DNA of 64,000 bases. Source: Myxococcales bacterium. Lineage in GTDB: Bacteria > Myxococcota > Kuafuiibacteriia > Kuafuiibacteriales > Kuafuiibacteriaceae. Positions 31,926-42,180 of this stretch are shown piece after piece (position 1 is the first letter of the stretch; each line of letters starts with the position of its first letter). The position numbers and the translations under genes were made by a program. The stretch covers positions 1 to 64,000 of the forward strand of contig JAHQVK010000170.1 in assembly GCA_019634385.1 (NCBI GenBank). The letters are read 5' to 3'. Under the pieces are notes generated by a model that had not been told where the DNA came from, ran no database searches, and saw nothing but the letters and a program-made list of their open reading frames with translations.

Positions 31926-32085
31926 ATAGCTCGTTTATCTAGCCCAGCAAGCATGCTTCGCCCAGTTCTAGTAGGGAGACACTTCTGGACTGCTTTGCCC
32001 GTCATCTGCTCCATATGCCGAGTATGCCCCTCTGTCGAAGCGTTTCACAAAATACGCCGGTAGGACCAAATCAACGGGCTGTTGG
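31924..32085. repeat. Family A element, diverged copy
   Basis: taatagctcgtttatctagcccagc ... ggaccaaatcaacgggctgttgg inverted ends. Confidence 0.6.
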
Positions 32086-32173
32086 CGGTCGTTGATGAGG
32101 GCGGGATATTAATTCAGCATGTTGACAGAAAATCAATTTGAATTACAAATAGTTACCAAGATATAAGCGCCCC

Positions 32174-32197
32174 ACGGATGGTCTACCAACCATCCGT
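32174..32197. terminator. possible stem-loop downstream of 32303-32569
   Basis: Perfect inverted repeat acggatggt-ctacca-accatccgt. Confidence 0.35.
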
Positions 32198-32302
32198 TAT
32201 TAGGCTGTTCTCAGGCGCAGGGCACTATATGATCCTCAGGAGCCCGTCTCATAAGGGGCCAATTGCGCGGCAATAACCAGGCGGTTCAAGCTGATCAGTG
32301 CT

Positions 32303-32569
32303 CTAAGCCTTACTGAATTGGGAGCGGAGGAAGCTCTCGATCGTTGAGCAGGGAACAAGCATAGGTTTCTTTGTGATCGTGAAGGTGATCGACCCGCCAT
32401 CGATATCGTATTTACCCTCGATAGCCCCACCTACCGGAAGTTTTACGGAGTAGGTACCGTTTGCTACGTTTCCTTCGAACGAACCTTTGGCATCACAGAT
32501 CATTTGACGGGCTTTCTGGACGAGTTCATCGGGCGTTCCGGGCAGGTTGATGGAGAAGGTACAAGCCAT
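32303..32569 (-). CDS. small conserved-looking protein
   Basis: 88-aa ORF, beta-rich GTYSVKLPVGGAIEGKYDIDGGSITFTI. Confidence 0.6.
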   Translation of the reverse strand: MACTFSINLPGTPDELVQKARQMICDAKGSFEGNVANGTYSVKLPVGGAIEGKYDIDGGSITFTITKKPMLVPCSTIESFLRSQFSKA

Positions 32570-32719
32570 AGTTAGACGTGAAGATACCTGAGATACTCCA
32601 AAAGCACGAGCTCGGGTTGAGGGTTGAGCTGGTTAGTGGGTGCTTGCTCGCAAACAATGGTGTCGCGCTATATGCTTCATCCCCCGTGTAGCCCCATCCT
32701 TCGAGGAGAGACTTGCGTC

Positions 32720-33775
32720 TTAGGCGGACAAGTTGGCGAGTTCTCGGATGGCCTGTTCAACGTCGTCCGGCTGGGGGACGGTGGCTTGCTCCAGTGGCCA
32801 GGCAAGACCGATACCGGGTATGGCTCGAGCGGCAACCAACTTAGGGGGGGCTTCCAACTCATAGAAAAGCTCTTCCGTGATTCGGCGAATCAGGTGTTCG
32901 CCAAAGTTAGTGATCGCACCATCCTCGTTGACCTGGAGAAAACGACGAGTTTTCCGGACAGAGGAGGCAATCGTTTCCCAGTCATAGGGATACAGTGAGC
33001 GTAGATCTATGACTTCTGCCGAAATTCCTTCATCTCCCAACTTATTCGCTATCGAGTGACATAGCGGCGCATGCCGACCGTAAGTAACTACGGTGAGGTC
33101 GCAGCCGGATTTGAGAATATTCGCGGTCCCGATTGGGATAGAAAAATCGGGCAGTACGGGCCAATTGGGGATCCAGCTGGAGCGGTCCCCAAGCGGGGCG
33201 TCGATCATTTTGCTCAAAGTGCGAGGGTTGTCTGGTTCTCCAGGAATTTTATCTTTCCCCTGGGCTCGTACGAGGGCCTTCGGATAAAGAAACATGACCG
33301 GGTTTGGGTCCCTGATAGCGGATATCATTAGCCCATAGCAATCTCGGGCGGTGGATGGCAGCACAACCTTCCAGCCAGGGATATGGGTCATCATCGAATC
33401 GAAGGAGTGTGAGTGATATAGCGAACCATGGATGCCTGCACCAACCGGAGTCATCACAACCATAGGAAGAACAAACTGTCCCATGCTCGACCAGTGAGAG
33501 CTGCCAGCGAGTTTGAGAAGATCTATGGTGTTGAAGACATAATCACAGAACTGGATTTCAGCTACACACCGTTGACCAGCCAGTGCTAGCCCCATGGCGG
33601 TACCTATAATTCCTCGCTCATCAAGCGGGGAGTTCCATGCGGTCTTAAGTCCCTGAGTAACTGTGAATACTCCTCCAAGAGGAGGGCCTACATCTTCTCC
33701 AAGGATATCGGTAACGCCCAGTCGAGTCTCACCCACATGAAGCGCAAGACGAATGGCTTGTGCTATGGTTGCCAT
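32720..33775 (-). CDS. 2-oxoacid (branched-chain/pyruvate) dehydrogenase E1 beta
   Basis: LGEDVGPPLGGVFTVTQGL, GLALAGQRCVAEIQFCDY; C-terminal transketolase domain. Confidence 0.9.
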   Translation of the reverse strand: MATIAQAIRLALHVGETRLGVTDILGEDVGPPLGGVFTVTQGLKTAWNSPLDERGIIGTAMGLALAGQRCVAEIQFCDYVFNTIDLLKLAGSSHWSSMGQFVLPMVVMTPVGAGIHGSLYHSHSFDSMMTHIPGWKVVLPSTARDCYGLMISAIRDPNPVMFLYPKALVRAQGKDKIPGEPDNPRTLSKMIDAPLGDRSSWIPNWPVLPDFSIPIGTANILKSGCDLTVVTYGRHAPLCHSIANKLGDEGISAEVIDLRSLYPYDWETIASSVRKTRRFLQVNEDGAITNFGEHLIRRITEELFYELEAPPKLVAARAIPGIGLAWPLEQATVPQPDDVEQAIRELANLSA

Positions 33776-34803
33776 GAGTTTTCCTCGGCAAAAATGTGAT
33801 CGTAGATAGTGTCCGGAGTGGGTAATGGTTCACGAACAACCGTTTCGAAAGCTTTCCGTGCTTCATCTTCGTGCCCGATATAGATGGTCTCCAGCTGATC
33901 TTCGGAAGCGGTACCCTGCTCTATGAGTTGCCCTTTGAATGCCTCGAAGCAATCGGGTTCGTCCACTCGTGCTCCTCCAGAGCTCGAAGAGTGACCATGA
34001 AGTCGGGAAACGGCTGCCTCTAGGCCGAACGGCTTTCGAGTATCACGGACGTAAGCAATGGCGGCAGATAGCGCGTTCCACGAGGCAGTCGGATCATTAC
34101 CATCCACGGTTTCCCAACGGATGCCATACGATCCACACCGCTGAATGGCGGTTTGCTCGCCACGGATTTCCGAAAATGGTGTCGAAATGCCCCATTGGTT
34201 GTTGACCACTAAAATGAGCACTGGCAGCTCTCGTCCGGGAATGCTGGACCAATTAAGGCAGGTGGCGAAATCGCCCTCTGAGGTCCCCGCGTCACCACCA
34301 TTTACGATGGTAATTCCGGTCCCACCGAACCGTTTTTGAGCGAGAGCAGTGCCTGGTGCCATTGTGTACTGAGTCTCGATTGTGGAGCTCACCGGCACTA
34401 CATTCCAAGCTGGAATCGAGTAGTGGTGGACAAAGTTGCGCCCCCCGCTGAAACGGTCTGTAGCGCGGGAGCACATCTGACGAACGGCATCGATCATAGG
34501 CATGCCCATGGCGGTAAGTATTGCTCCGCTACGATAATGGAGATGTAGATAATCGAAAGCAGGGCCTTGTCCTTTCTGGACTAATAAGCCTAAGGGCACA
34601 TTGAAGGCCTCTTCCCCCGTACCACCGACCCAGAAATAGCCATGTTCCGTTTTTGATATCTTCCGTAAACGTTCTTCCAGGGCACGTGCTTTAGCCATGA
34701 TATCAAAGACCCTAAGGGCATCCATGGGTGGCACCTTGTTCTGATAGATTTCAGGAATACCACGTAGCGATTTCCAAACTTCACGGTCTCGGGTCTTTGT
34801 CAT
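33763..34803 (-). CDS. 2-oxoacid (branched-chain/pyruvate) dehydrogenase E1 alpha
   Basis: GGDAGTSEGDFATCLNWSSI...NNQWGISTPF ThPP motif. Confidence 0.9.
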   Translation of the reverse strand: MTKTRDREVWKSLRGIPEIYQNKVPPMDALRVFDIMAKARALEERLRKISKTEHGYFWVGGTGEEAFNVPLGLLVQKGQGPAFDYLHLHYRSGAILTAMGMPMIDAVRQMCSRATDRFSGGRNFVHHYSIPAWNVVPVSSTIETQYTMAPGTALAQKRFGGTGITIVNGGDAGTSEGDFATCLNWSSIPGRELPVLILVVNNQWGISTPFSEIRGEQTAIQRCGSYGIRWETVDGNDPTASWNALSAAIAYVRDTRKPFGLEAAVSRLHGHSSSSGGARVDEPDCFEAFKGQLIEQGTASEDQLETIYIGHEDEARKAFETVVREPLPTPDTIYDHIFAEENSWQP

Positions 34804-35052
34804 TACATATTCCCATCTTTTCGGATGTCTTCAGGTGGGAGGAGCGTCTCCACCGCCAATCTCTTCACCAGAAGGGTAACGTCGTCAAAGAAAGCACGTC
34901 CGGCGAAATATACCATGTCGTATCCTCGTTGTTGCTTTTTTTGCGGTATAGCCCCAACCATTAGAACTAGCCAAAGATTAACACAGGAGCAGGTGTAAGG
35001 GAGCAGAATCTATTGGAAATACCGATGTATTACCCACGGGTAATTGGGCGCT

Positions 35053-35778
35053 CTACGCGTTTGGGTTATTTCGGTCGAGCAAATCAATGAGGGCACCAGC
35101 AACCGATCGCCTATGGGGGTCAATAACCTCATTAACTTGTTGGTTGTCGAGCCGTTCAAATAGCGTATTCACATTTTGCTCAAGCTTAAGGTTTACTTCG
35201 TGTTCGAACAACGGAACGACGGCCAGCATATGAGCTTGATGTTTGGCTATAGTTGTTATGGTTTGTGCCTCTGGCGGGAGGGACAATGGTGGTGCGATGA
35301 GTGCGCAGCAAAGTTGGGTGCTGGAATCATACGGCTGCATGGGCTCTCCATGAGGTACCGTGTGACCAACGCCTAGCCAAGCGGCATATTTTTGTGGAAA
35401 GAGGGCCAAACTGGCCAAAAGCCTAGCGGGCCAGGTGTGCTGTTGCTCAGAAGACGCGACTGACCAATCCGCGGGCAAGCCAAGCATGAGCTCGATACGT
35501 TGGGGTCTTTCGGGCTCGTCTTCAGGCACGGGCATTGGGGTTGCTGACATGCCTGCGGTGCATAAGACCTGAAATGGCTTGTACTGAGTCGCGGGTACAT
35601 GAAGCACAGCCACGCGGGTGACAGGAGCAGGCAGTTCAATAATCCCGTGAATAGGCCCTATCTGTTGAGTAACGTGCTCAGCGATCCGTTCCTGTTCAGC
35701 GTTGAGTTGCACGGGAGAAGTGTAGCAGGTTGATGCGTGGATACCGATGAAGAGGGTCCCAAGGAGAGATGGATCCAT
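35053..35778 (-). CDS. suppressor-of-fused (SUFU) domain protein
   Basis: GMSATPMPVPEDEPERPQRIELMLGLPADW...WPARLLASLALFPQKYAAWLGVGHTVPHGEP; likely start is GTG near 35711 rather than 35778. Confidence 0.7.
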   Translation of the reverse strand: MDPSLLGTLFIGIHASTCYTSPVQLNAEQERIAEHVTQQIGPIHGIIELPAPVTRVAVLHVPATQYKPFQVLCTAGMSATPMPVPEDEPERPQRIELMLGLPADWSVASSEQQHTWPARLLASLALFPQKYAAWLGVGHTVPHGEPMQPYDSSTQLCCALIAPPLSLPPEAQTITTIAKHQAHMLAVVPLFEHEVNLKLEQNVNTLFERLDNQQVNEVIDPHRRSVAGALIDLLDRNNPNA

Positions 35779-36396
35779 GAATATACCCGCATTGAGTCAC
35801 CGTTGTTGGTACCTGAACTGCGATTGCATCTCGCTACGGAGACCTCTTGCTTGTGGCGAGCGACGGATGACGATCTGCGTCGATGGGGTATTGAGGATCC
35901 ATTTTGGGCGTTTGCGTGGCCAGGTGGTCAAGCGATGGCGCGGTTTGTTCTCGATCAGCGGGTATGGTTTGAGGGACGTGCAGTACTAGATTATGGAACG
36001 GGAAGTGGTATTGCCGCATTGGCTGCAGCCAAAAGTGGGGCCCGAAGTGTACGGGCTCTGGATCACGACCCGTGGTCTAAGGTCGCGGTGCAATTAAATG
36101 CACGGCTGAATGACGTGAATATTTTTCCCGAGATCGGCGAAATATCTTACGATAAGCCTATTCTTGAGGACACAGTACTCCTTGCCGACATGACCTATGA
36201 CGCGGTCACAACCGCTAACATTGTCCAGTGGGTCCGGACTCTTCAGACTCGAAAGGTGACTGTGTGGATCGCGGACCCTGGAAGAGGGTATATCTCAGAG
36301 GATCTGTTTCCTCGAGTAGCTACGTATTCTGCACCAGCTGACATTGATGTTAATGGTGCCTATATGGTACGTACACATATATATCGTGTCTGCTGA
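35737..36396 (+). CDS. class I SAM methyltransferase (ETFB-lysine/Nnt1-like)
   Basis: DPFWAFAWPGGQAMARFVLD, VLDYGTGSGIAALAAAKSGA. Confidence 0.82.
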   Translation: MDTDEEGPKERWIHEYTRIESPLLVPELRLHLATETSCLWRATDDDLRRWGIEDPFWAFAWPGGQAMARFVLDQRVWFEGRAVLDYGTGSGIAALAAAKSGARSVRALDHDPWSKVAVQLNARLNDVNIFPEIGEISYDKPILEDTVLLADMTYDAVTTANIVQWVRTLQTRKVTVWIADPGRGYISEDLFPRVATYSAPADIDVNGAYMVRTHIYRVC

Positions 36397-36429
36397 CCGC
36401 CTTGTGACGGTGGGATGTTCTTGAGTTCT

Positions 36430-36783
36430 CTAGCAGCCCATTGATTTGGATCAGTATGTACAGCAGAAGTTTCGATGTTAGAACTGTGCCTCAGCTCGCG
36501 GTTGACGTAACTGCTTGAATATAAGTCTGAGGGTAGTATTCCTATCGAAAGTCTTGCTGGAGAGAGTTCAAACCAGAGTACAGCAAAGACCACTTGAATT
36601 GATTCTGTAAGAATCAACAAGGGGTCGCGCAGCGGGCTATGCCCCGCGTAGAAGCAGGAGCTTGGGTTCAATCCAAGTCATTTCTGCTGTATTCAACAGA
36701 TGAAAGGGACGAAACTGGGTAGAGATGTTCCACCGAAAGACCGCCCGAAGAATACTTTTTCAGCTAGATGAGCGATCTGCTAG
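36430..36783. repeat. Composite repeat: diverged family A ends flanking a family C copy
   Basis: ctagcagcccattgatttgg left and cagctagatgagcgatctgctag right (A-like), with family C at 36579-36691. Confidence 0.55.
36579..36691. repeat. Family C palindromic repeat, copy 2 (with ~37-bp extra loop)
   Basis: tacagcaaagaccacttgaattgattctgtaagaa ... gcttgggttcaatccaagtcatttctgctgta. Confidence 0.7.
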
Positions 36784-37545
36784 GTACCGGTTGTCGGGGT
36801 AACTATGTGTCCAAAGTTTTGTTTTTAGATTGGATGCGAGGTCATACAGCTCACTCAGAGATGGAAGAATATAGTATGTGGTTTGAAGCTCGCTGATTAG
36901 ATAGTCTCGGTTGATGATCTCCTCGAGATCAAATAGGCGCTGCTTTGTTGGGTCCAACTCAAGACAGCTTAAGCTTTCCTTGGTTGATGATGCGATACCT
37001 GCACCATACAGACGTAGACCATCAGGAGTGTGGGTTAAACCGAACTCGATTGTGAACCAAAAGATGCGATGTATTGGTTCAAAGTATGCTGGTCCCAGAT
37101 CGAGGGCCACCCGACCAAAATTCTCAACGGCGTCTGCATACTCCGGGATGGTGAGTAATGGGCAGTGGCCATATATCTCATGAAAAATATCTGGTTCGGG
37201 TAGATAGTCTATCTCCTCTCTCTTGCGAACGAAGGTGGCTACGGGGAATTTTCGATTTGCTAGGAGGTAGAAGAAGGCCTCATCAGAGATCATTGCCTCG
37301 ACAGGTTCTACGCCAAACCCGGTGAGCTCGTTGAGTCGGGCGTTTACATCATCAACTTGAGGCACTCGATCCAGGGGAAGTTGTAGTGCCTCCAAACCCC
37401 GCAGAAACTCGGGTGCAGCCCTACCGAAGAGCACCTGCTGTTGTCGCTCAATGAGATCTTCCCAGACGCTATTCTCCGCAGATGTATATGAGAAGTATCC
37501 ATGATGGTCAGCCGTTTTTGACTCATACCCGCTGGAGAAGAGCAT
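36760..37545 (-). CDS. phhA: phenylalanine 4-monooxygenase (aromatic amino acid hydroxylase)
   Basis: PDIFHEIYGHCPLL iron ligands, FWFTIEFGL; last codons derive from repeat terminus. Confidence 0.92.
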   Translation of the reverse strand: MLFSSGYESKTADHHGYFSYTSAENSVWEDLIERQQQVLFGRAAPEFLRGLEALQLPLDRVPQVDDVNARLNELTGFGVEPVEAMISDEAFFYLLANRKFPVATFVRKREEIDYLPEPDIFHEIYGHCPLLTIPEYADAVENFGRVALDLGPAYFEPIHRIFWFTIEFGLTHTPDGLRLYGAGIASSTKESLSCLELDPTKQRLFDLEEIINRDYLISELQTTYYILPSLSELYDLASNLKTKLWTHSYPDNRYLADRSSS

Positions 37546-37635
37546 GAGCTTATACTAACGAGGGATGAAGGGAATTATTGCCCTTTTTGAGGGGAAAATG
37601 GCTGTTTGTTTGGAGAAATGTTCTAAATTATCCGT

Positions 37636-38112
37636 GTGGAAGGAAATAAATCAGTCGCTCTAGATGAGAAAGACCGAGCGATACTTCGGGAGCTTCAGCT
37701 GGACGCGAGCATCTCCATGGCTGAGCTAGCGGATCGAGTAGGTCTCTCTTCATCCCCTTGTTGGCGGCGAGTGAAACGTCTGGAGGACGAAGGGGTTGTC
37801 TATGGGCGGGTGGCGCTGGTGAACCCTGCTTGCCTCGGACTTGCCATTACCGCCTTTGCGATGGTTTCCCTAGATCGGCACGTTGAGGAGGAGATCACCG
37901 CATTTCATTCCGCGGTCCAGAAGGCTCCGGAAGTGATCTCAGCCCATGCCGTAACCGGTAGCGTAGATTTTATCCTGACCGTGCTGGTCCCCGATATGAG
38001 CGCCTATGAGTATTTTCTACGCCGGCACTTATTGAATCTCACTATGGTACGGTCGGTAAATACGAGTTTTGCTCTACGCACTATCAAAGCGTCTGCGCCG
38101 GTTCCATTGTAG
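37636..38112 (+). CDS. Lrp/AsnC family transcriptional regulator
   Basis: LDEKDRAILRELQLDASISMAELADRVGLSSSPCWRRVKRLEDEGVV. Confidence 0.93.
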   Translation: MEGNKSVALDEKDRAILRELQLDASISMAELADRVGLSSSPCWRRVKRLEDEGVVYGRVALVNPACLGLAITAFAMVSLDRHVEEEITAFHSAVQKAPEVISAHAVTGSVDFILTVLVPDMSAYEYFLRRHLLNLTMVRSVNTSFALRTIKASAPVPL

Positions 38113-38135
38113 ACCGTCAATGGGCGGACCGGCCT

Positions 38136-39701
38136 CTACTCCCATTCGATGGTTGATGGAGGCTTTGAGCTAATATCGTACACTACTCTATTGATACCTC
38201 GGACTTCGTTGATAATGCGATTGGCGACGCGTGCGAGAGTATCGTGAGGGAACCGAAACCAATCGGCGGTCATGCCGTCCACACTGGTGACAGCACGTAG
38301 CGCGCAGGTAGCTTCATAAGTGCGTGCGTCCCCCATCACCCCCACCGACTTTACGGGCAGGAGCGCAGCGTATGCCTGCCATATGGAGTCGTAGAGACCC
38401 GCTTCCCTGATTTCCTCTATGTAGATGCTATCTGCTTGCCGGAGGATGTGGAGGCGTTCTTCAGTGATTTCGCCTACGATCCGTATTGCTAAGCCTGGTC
38501 CGGGAAATGGGTGGCGACCTACAACCTCATCCGGCAGGCCTAGCTCTTTGCCTAGGACTCGAACTTCATCTTTGAATAGTTCTCGGCATGGTTCAAGCAG
38601 TTTCAGATGCATGCGTTCTGGTAAGCCACCAACGTTGTGGTGGCTCTTAATGGTTGCGCTGGGTCCTCTGAATGACACGGATTCGATCACATCTGGATAG
38701 AGCGTGCCTTGAGCCAACCAACGAGCGGTTGGACCGGCGTCTTTGGCCGCTCTTTCGAAGACTTCAACAAAGACTCTGCCAATGATTTTCCGCTTTTGTT
38801 CGGGGTTGGTAATCCCGTCCAAGGCGCTGAGAAATGCGGAAGAAGCGTCGATGTACCGAAGATTGGTCATCCCCAGTCGATCGCGAAATAGCGTCTGAAC
38901 TTGTTCCGCTTCCTGTGCTCGCAGTAGGCCGTTATTGACGAATACCGGAACTAGCTGAGGGCCGATCGCGCGGTGTATCAGGGTTGCGACAACAGAGGAA
39001 TCCACCCCTCCAGAGAGACCACAAATGACTGTATCTTCTCCGATGTGTTGGCGTATACGTTCGACCTCTCGATCGATAAACGAACCCATGGTCCAACGCG
39101 GTTGAAGGCCTGCAATCCTAAATAAGAAGTTCGCTAGTACTTGAACCCCGGGGTGGCTGTGTACCACCTCCGGATGAAATTGAAGGCCATAGAGTTGTCG
39201 CTGAGCGTCAGCAACAACTGCAAACGGGCAGGTCTCGCTTTTTGCTTGGACCGTGAAGCCTTCAGGTAAGCTTTCAACACTGTCCCCATGGCTCATCCAG
39301 ACAGATAGGTCGCTCGTTGCATCGATGCCGATGAACAGATCGCCTCCGTCGCCGAAGAGGGTTAAGTGTGCTCGACCATACTCCTGGTGCTCAACCCTGC
39401 GGACTGTACCGCCTAGGGAGTGGGTCATTAGCTGCATGCCGTAGCAGATGCCAAGAATGGGTACTCCGAGAGCGAAGAGTTCAGTATTAACTAAGGGGGC
39501 TCCCTCTTCATGAACACTACGCGGGCCCCCGGACAATATGAGTGCTTTAGGTTTGAAGGATTTAATCTTCTCCAAAGGGGTGGTACACGGCCAAATCTCC
39601 GAATACACCCGTTGCTCACGGACCCGTCTGGCTATCAGTTGGGTGTACTGCGACCCGAAATCAAGAACAAGCACTCGGTCGAGGCTCTCCATATGCGTCA
39701 C
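38136..39701 (-). CDS. guaA: GMP synthase (glutamine-hydrolysing)
   Basis: [41 protein letters not shown]. Confidence 0.97.
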   Translation of the reverse strand: MTHMESLDRVLVLDFGSQYTQLIARRVREQRVYSEIWPCTTPLEKIKSFKPKALILSGGPRSVHEEGAPLVNTELFALGVPILGICYGMQLMTHSLGGTVRRVEHQEYGRAHLTLFGDGGDLFIGIDATSDLSVWMSHGDSVESLPEGFTVQAKSETCPFAVVADAQRQLYGLQFHPEVVHSHPGVQVLANFLFRIAGLQPRWTMGSFIDREVERIRQHIGEDTVICGLSGGVDSSVVATLIHRAIGPQLVPVFVNNGLLRAQEAEQVQTLFRDRLGMTNLRYIDASSAFLSALDGITNPEQKRKIIGRVFVEVFERAAKDAGPTARWLAQGTLYPDVIESVSFRGPSATIKSHHNVGGLPERMHLKLLEPCRELFKDEVRVLGKELGLPDEVVGRHPFPGPGLAIRIVGEITEERLHILRQADSIYIEEIREAGLYDSIWQAYAALLPVKSVGVMGDARTYEATCALRAVTSVDGMTADWFRFPHDTLARVANRIINEVRGINRVVYDISSKPPSTIEWE

Positions 39702-39906
39702 CCCAACCGGCTACCATCGAGTTGATTCACCTCGCTAGCGCTAGATGGGAGTCAATGGGGGGTGCATCTGAGACCATCGGCGCAAAATGAAGGTGTTCCC
39801 CGGTATTTGTGGGCGATAAACTCGCGCTTTTAGGCTTCTTATGGTGAGCGTCTGCCTTTGAGGGCCGGTCAACATTGACCCTTGCGGTCCGTCAGGCGAT
39901 TTCGCA

Positions 39907-40797
39907 GTGGTGGGTGTGGGAAACGACTGCAGACTCGTCGTTGGTTGCCTGTTTGCTGCCATTGGCGGGGCCTGCCAGAGCGGTGCTGTCTCCGCGGGAG
40001 CTACTGCGAGCTCAGTAGCTCAAGTAGCTGATCCTTGTTCAACTTCTTCATGGGATGACACTGCTTGCCCAGATCAGCGCACCCGGTTGCTTGCCTCACT
40101 GGAACTCCCACTCGGTGATAACCCTGTGGCCAAGTGGCCTCAGGCTCTAAGGAAAAAGCCGCGAATACTCATTCTCGGGGATAGCTTTGTGGCGACGGAT
40201 TTTGGGTTAGCCCTTCAGCGCTTGTTGAATAAGGAATTTGCGGTGGATGCTCGTCGACGTGGTCGGAGCTCAACTGGTTTAGCCCGGCCAGACTACTTTG
40301 ACTGGATGTCTGAGGGGACTCGCCAGGTACGCCGGCACCGGCCAGACATGGTGATTGTCATTCTCGGAGGCAATGACGGACAAGATTTGATTATGGAGTC
40401 GGCGGTCAAAAAAGGGCGGATTCGCTGGCGAAGCCGCCAGTGGGAGGGCGCTTACGCGAAGCGGGTACAAGAGTTTATTGATACTCTTACTAAAGGGCAA
40501 TTTCGTCGCTTGCTGTGGGTGGGACTACCGACGATGGCATTGCCGAGTCTGGAACGGAAACTCGAGACCATTCGGGCGATTCAGAAACGGGTGGTCAATG
40601 CTCATCCGCGAGGCAGCTACGTCGATACTGGCTCTTGGTTCCACGACCGGTTTGGTCGTCCTCGAGAATCGGTGACGCTACGTAAGCGAGAGTTACCTCT
40701 ACGTCAGGAAGATGGCGTTCATTTCAGCCGACCCGGCGCTATTTGGTTTGCTCAGCGAATTGCACCGGTCATCGCGGTTAGTCTGGCTGATGGCTGA
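39907..40797 (+). CDS. SGNH/DUF459-like hydrolase
   Basis: RILILGDSFVATDFG, VIVILGGNDGQD, DGVHFSRPGA. Confidence 0.85.
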   Translation: MVGVGNDCRLVVGCLFAAIGGACQSGAVSAGATASSVAQVADPCSTSSWDDTACPDQRTRLLASLELPLGDNPVAKWPQALRKKPRILILGDSFVATDFGLALQRLLNKEFAVDARRRGRSSTGLARPDYFDWMSEGTRQVRRHRPDMVIVILGGNDGQDLIMESAVKKGRIRWRSRQWEGAYAKRVQEFIDTLTKGQFRRLLWVGLPTMALPSLERKLETIRAIQKRVVNAHPRGSYVDTGSWFHDRFGRPRESVTLRKRELPLRQEDGVHFSRPGAIWFAQRIAPVIAVSLADG

Positions 40798-40808
40798 ATA
40801 ATGGCGTG

Positions 40809-41183
40809 TTATTGAGTACGAGCGACGGCGAGAGCAAACCAGAGCCAACTCGTGACCAACAAGAGTCCCCCCAGTGGGGTTATTGGACCGAGCCATCGCC
40901 AGGAAGTGAGGGTCAGTCCATAAAGGCTGCCGGAAAAGAGTACGATACCAATCAGCATAAGCCACAGAGGGCCGCTTACCGGCACTTGAGGACGAAGCCA
41001 TCCCACCAATGACAGCAACCCCAGACCAAGTGCATGGTACATCTGATAACGAACGCTAACCTCAAAGGCATTGAGGCTTTGGGCATCGAGTTTGTCCTTC
41101 AGTCCATGTGCGCCGAATGCACCCGCAGCTACTGCGATACCTGCGAATACAGCACTAAGGACGAGACCCCACCTAGGTGACAC
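40809..41183 (-). CDS. DUF423 family membrane protein
   Basis: GIAVAAGAFGAHGLKD...RYQMYHALGL, FSGSLYGL. Confidence 0.9.
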   Translation of the reverse strand: MSPRWGLVLSAVFAGIAVAAGAFGAHGLKDKLDAQSLNAFEVSVRYQMYHALGLGLLSLVGWLRPQVPVSGPLWLMLIGIVLFSGSLYGLTLTSWRWLGPITPLGGLLLVTSWLWFALAVARTQ

Positions 41184-41277
41184 ACTGGTCTGCTGACAGT
41201 TTGTTGGGAAATCCGCAAGCGTTCCTTGCCTTAGTAGAGAAAGGCTGAGCGAGACCGGGCAAGGGTGCGGAAACGGC

Positions 41278-42180
41278 TTAATCCTCGGTAATGGAAACTT
41301 GGGGCTTCAGCCGAAGCTCATAGGGCCGTTCAGCATCTTCTGGGAGTGGTCCCACTAAAAAGCGCCATGCCCCATCCTCGAATGTGAGTTCAAGTTCTCC
41401 TACTGGGCGCTGAAGGTACTGCCATATCACTGCAGTGAACCAACGATCGAAGGGAACAGTGAGCTCGGTGTCTAATCCTCCGAGGCGTAGACCGATAGGA
41501 AGCATGATGTCCACAACCTCATATTCTTGAAGGGTTAATTGTAGTGTCTTGACTTGGTTTTCTTCGAGATTAACCGCGCCTCGGATCAGGCGACCATGTG
41601 GTGAGCTGGTAGCGCTTGTGTCCGAAACGGAGGACGTCTGAGAAAATTCCGCACCCAAGGATGGAGACGGAGGCACAAGAAGACTCTCAGGACTCTTTGA
41701 AAGCTCCGCGCTAATCTCTACCGAAGCCCCATCGAGGTGTACCGAAGGCCCGATGCGTACAAATAGTGCGGCGTCTTTACCGGCTACGAGAGGTAGGGAA
41801 AGTTCCAGGCCGGAAGCAACATCTGACTGGTTGTCCCAGGTTATGACTTGCGGATGGGTAAGTAGCTCAACGCCACCAGCAGGAATTTTAGGATCCTCAC
41901 CTACTAGACGAACTTCATGAAGGCTTACAGCCAGGTGGGCTATCGTGAGTTGATTGAGCTCGTTGTCGTCCAGAGTGTTGCTATGAGTCAGAGACGGAAC
42001 AAGATTCAGTTTTTGCGGGATGTTCCTACCTGGGGAGGGGCCCGGGTCCTCGTTGGGTGTTTCGCCCGATACGCCACCACAAGCCAGTATCAGTGAGAAA
42101 AACAGTCCCAAAATTGAAGCTTGTACGACCATTTTGAGCCTCAACACGGCGGTGAAGTGAATATGTCCATCCCTCGCCAC
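41278..42180 (-). CDS. putative lipoprotein
   Basis: SILGLFFSLILACGG lipobox. Confidence 0.7.
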   Translation of the reverse strand: MARDGHIHFTAVLRLKMVVQASILGLFFSLILACGGVSGETPNEDPGPSPGRNIPQKLNLVPSLTHSNTLDDNELNQLTIAHLAVSLHEVRLVGEDPKIPAGGVELLTHPQVITWDNQSDVASGLELSLPLVAGKDAALFVRIGPSVHLDGASVEISAELSKSPESLLVPPSPSLGAEFSQTSSVSDTSATSSPHGRLIRGAVNLEENQVKTLQLTLQEYEVVDIMLPIGLRLGGLDTELTVPFDRWFTAVIWQYLQRPVGELELTFEDGAWRFLVGPLPEDAERPYELRLKPQVSITED

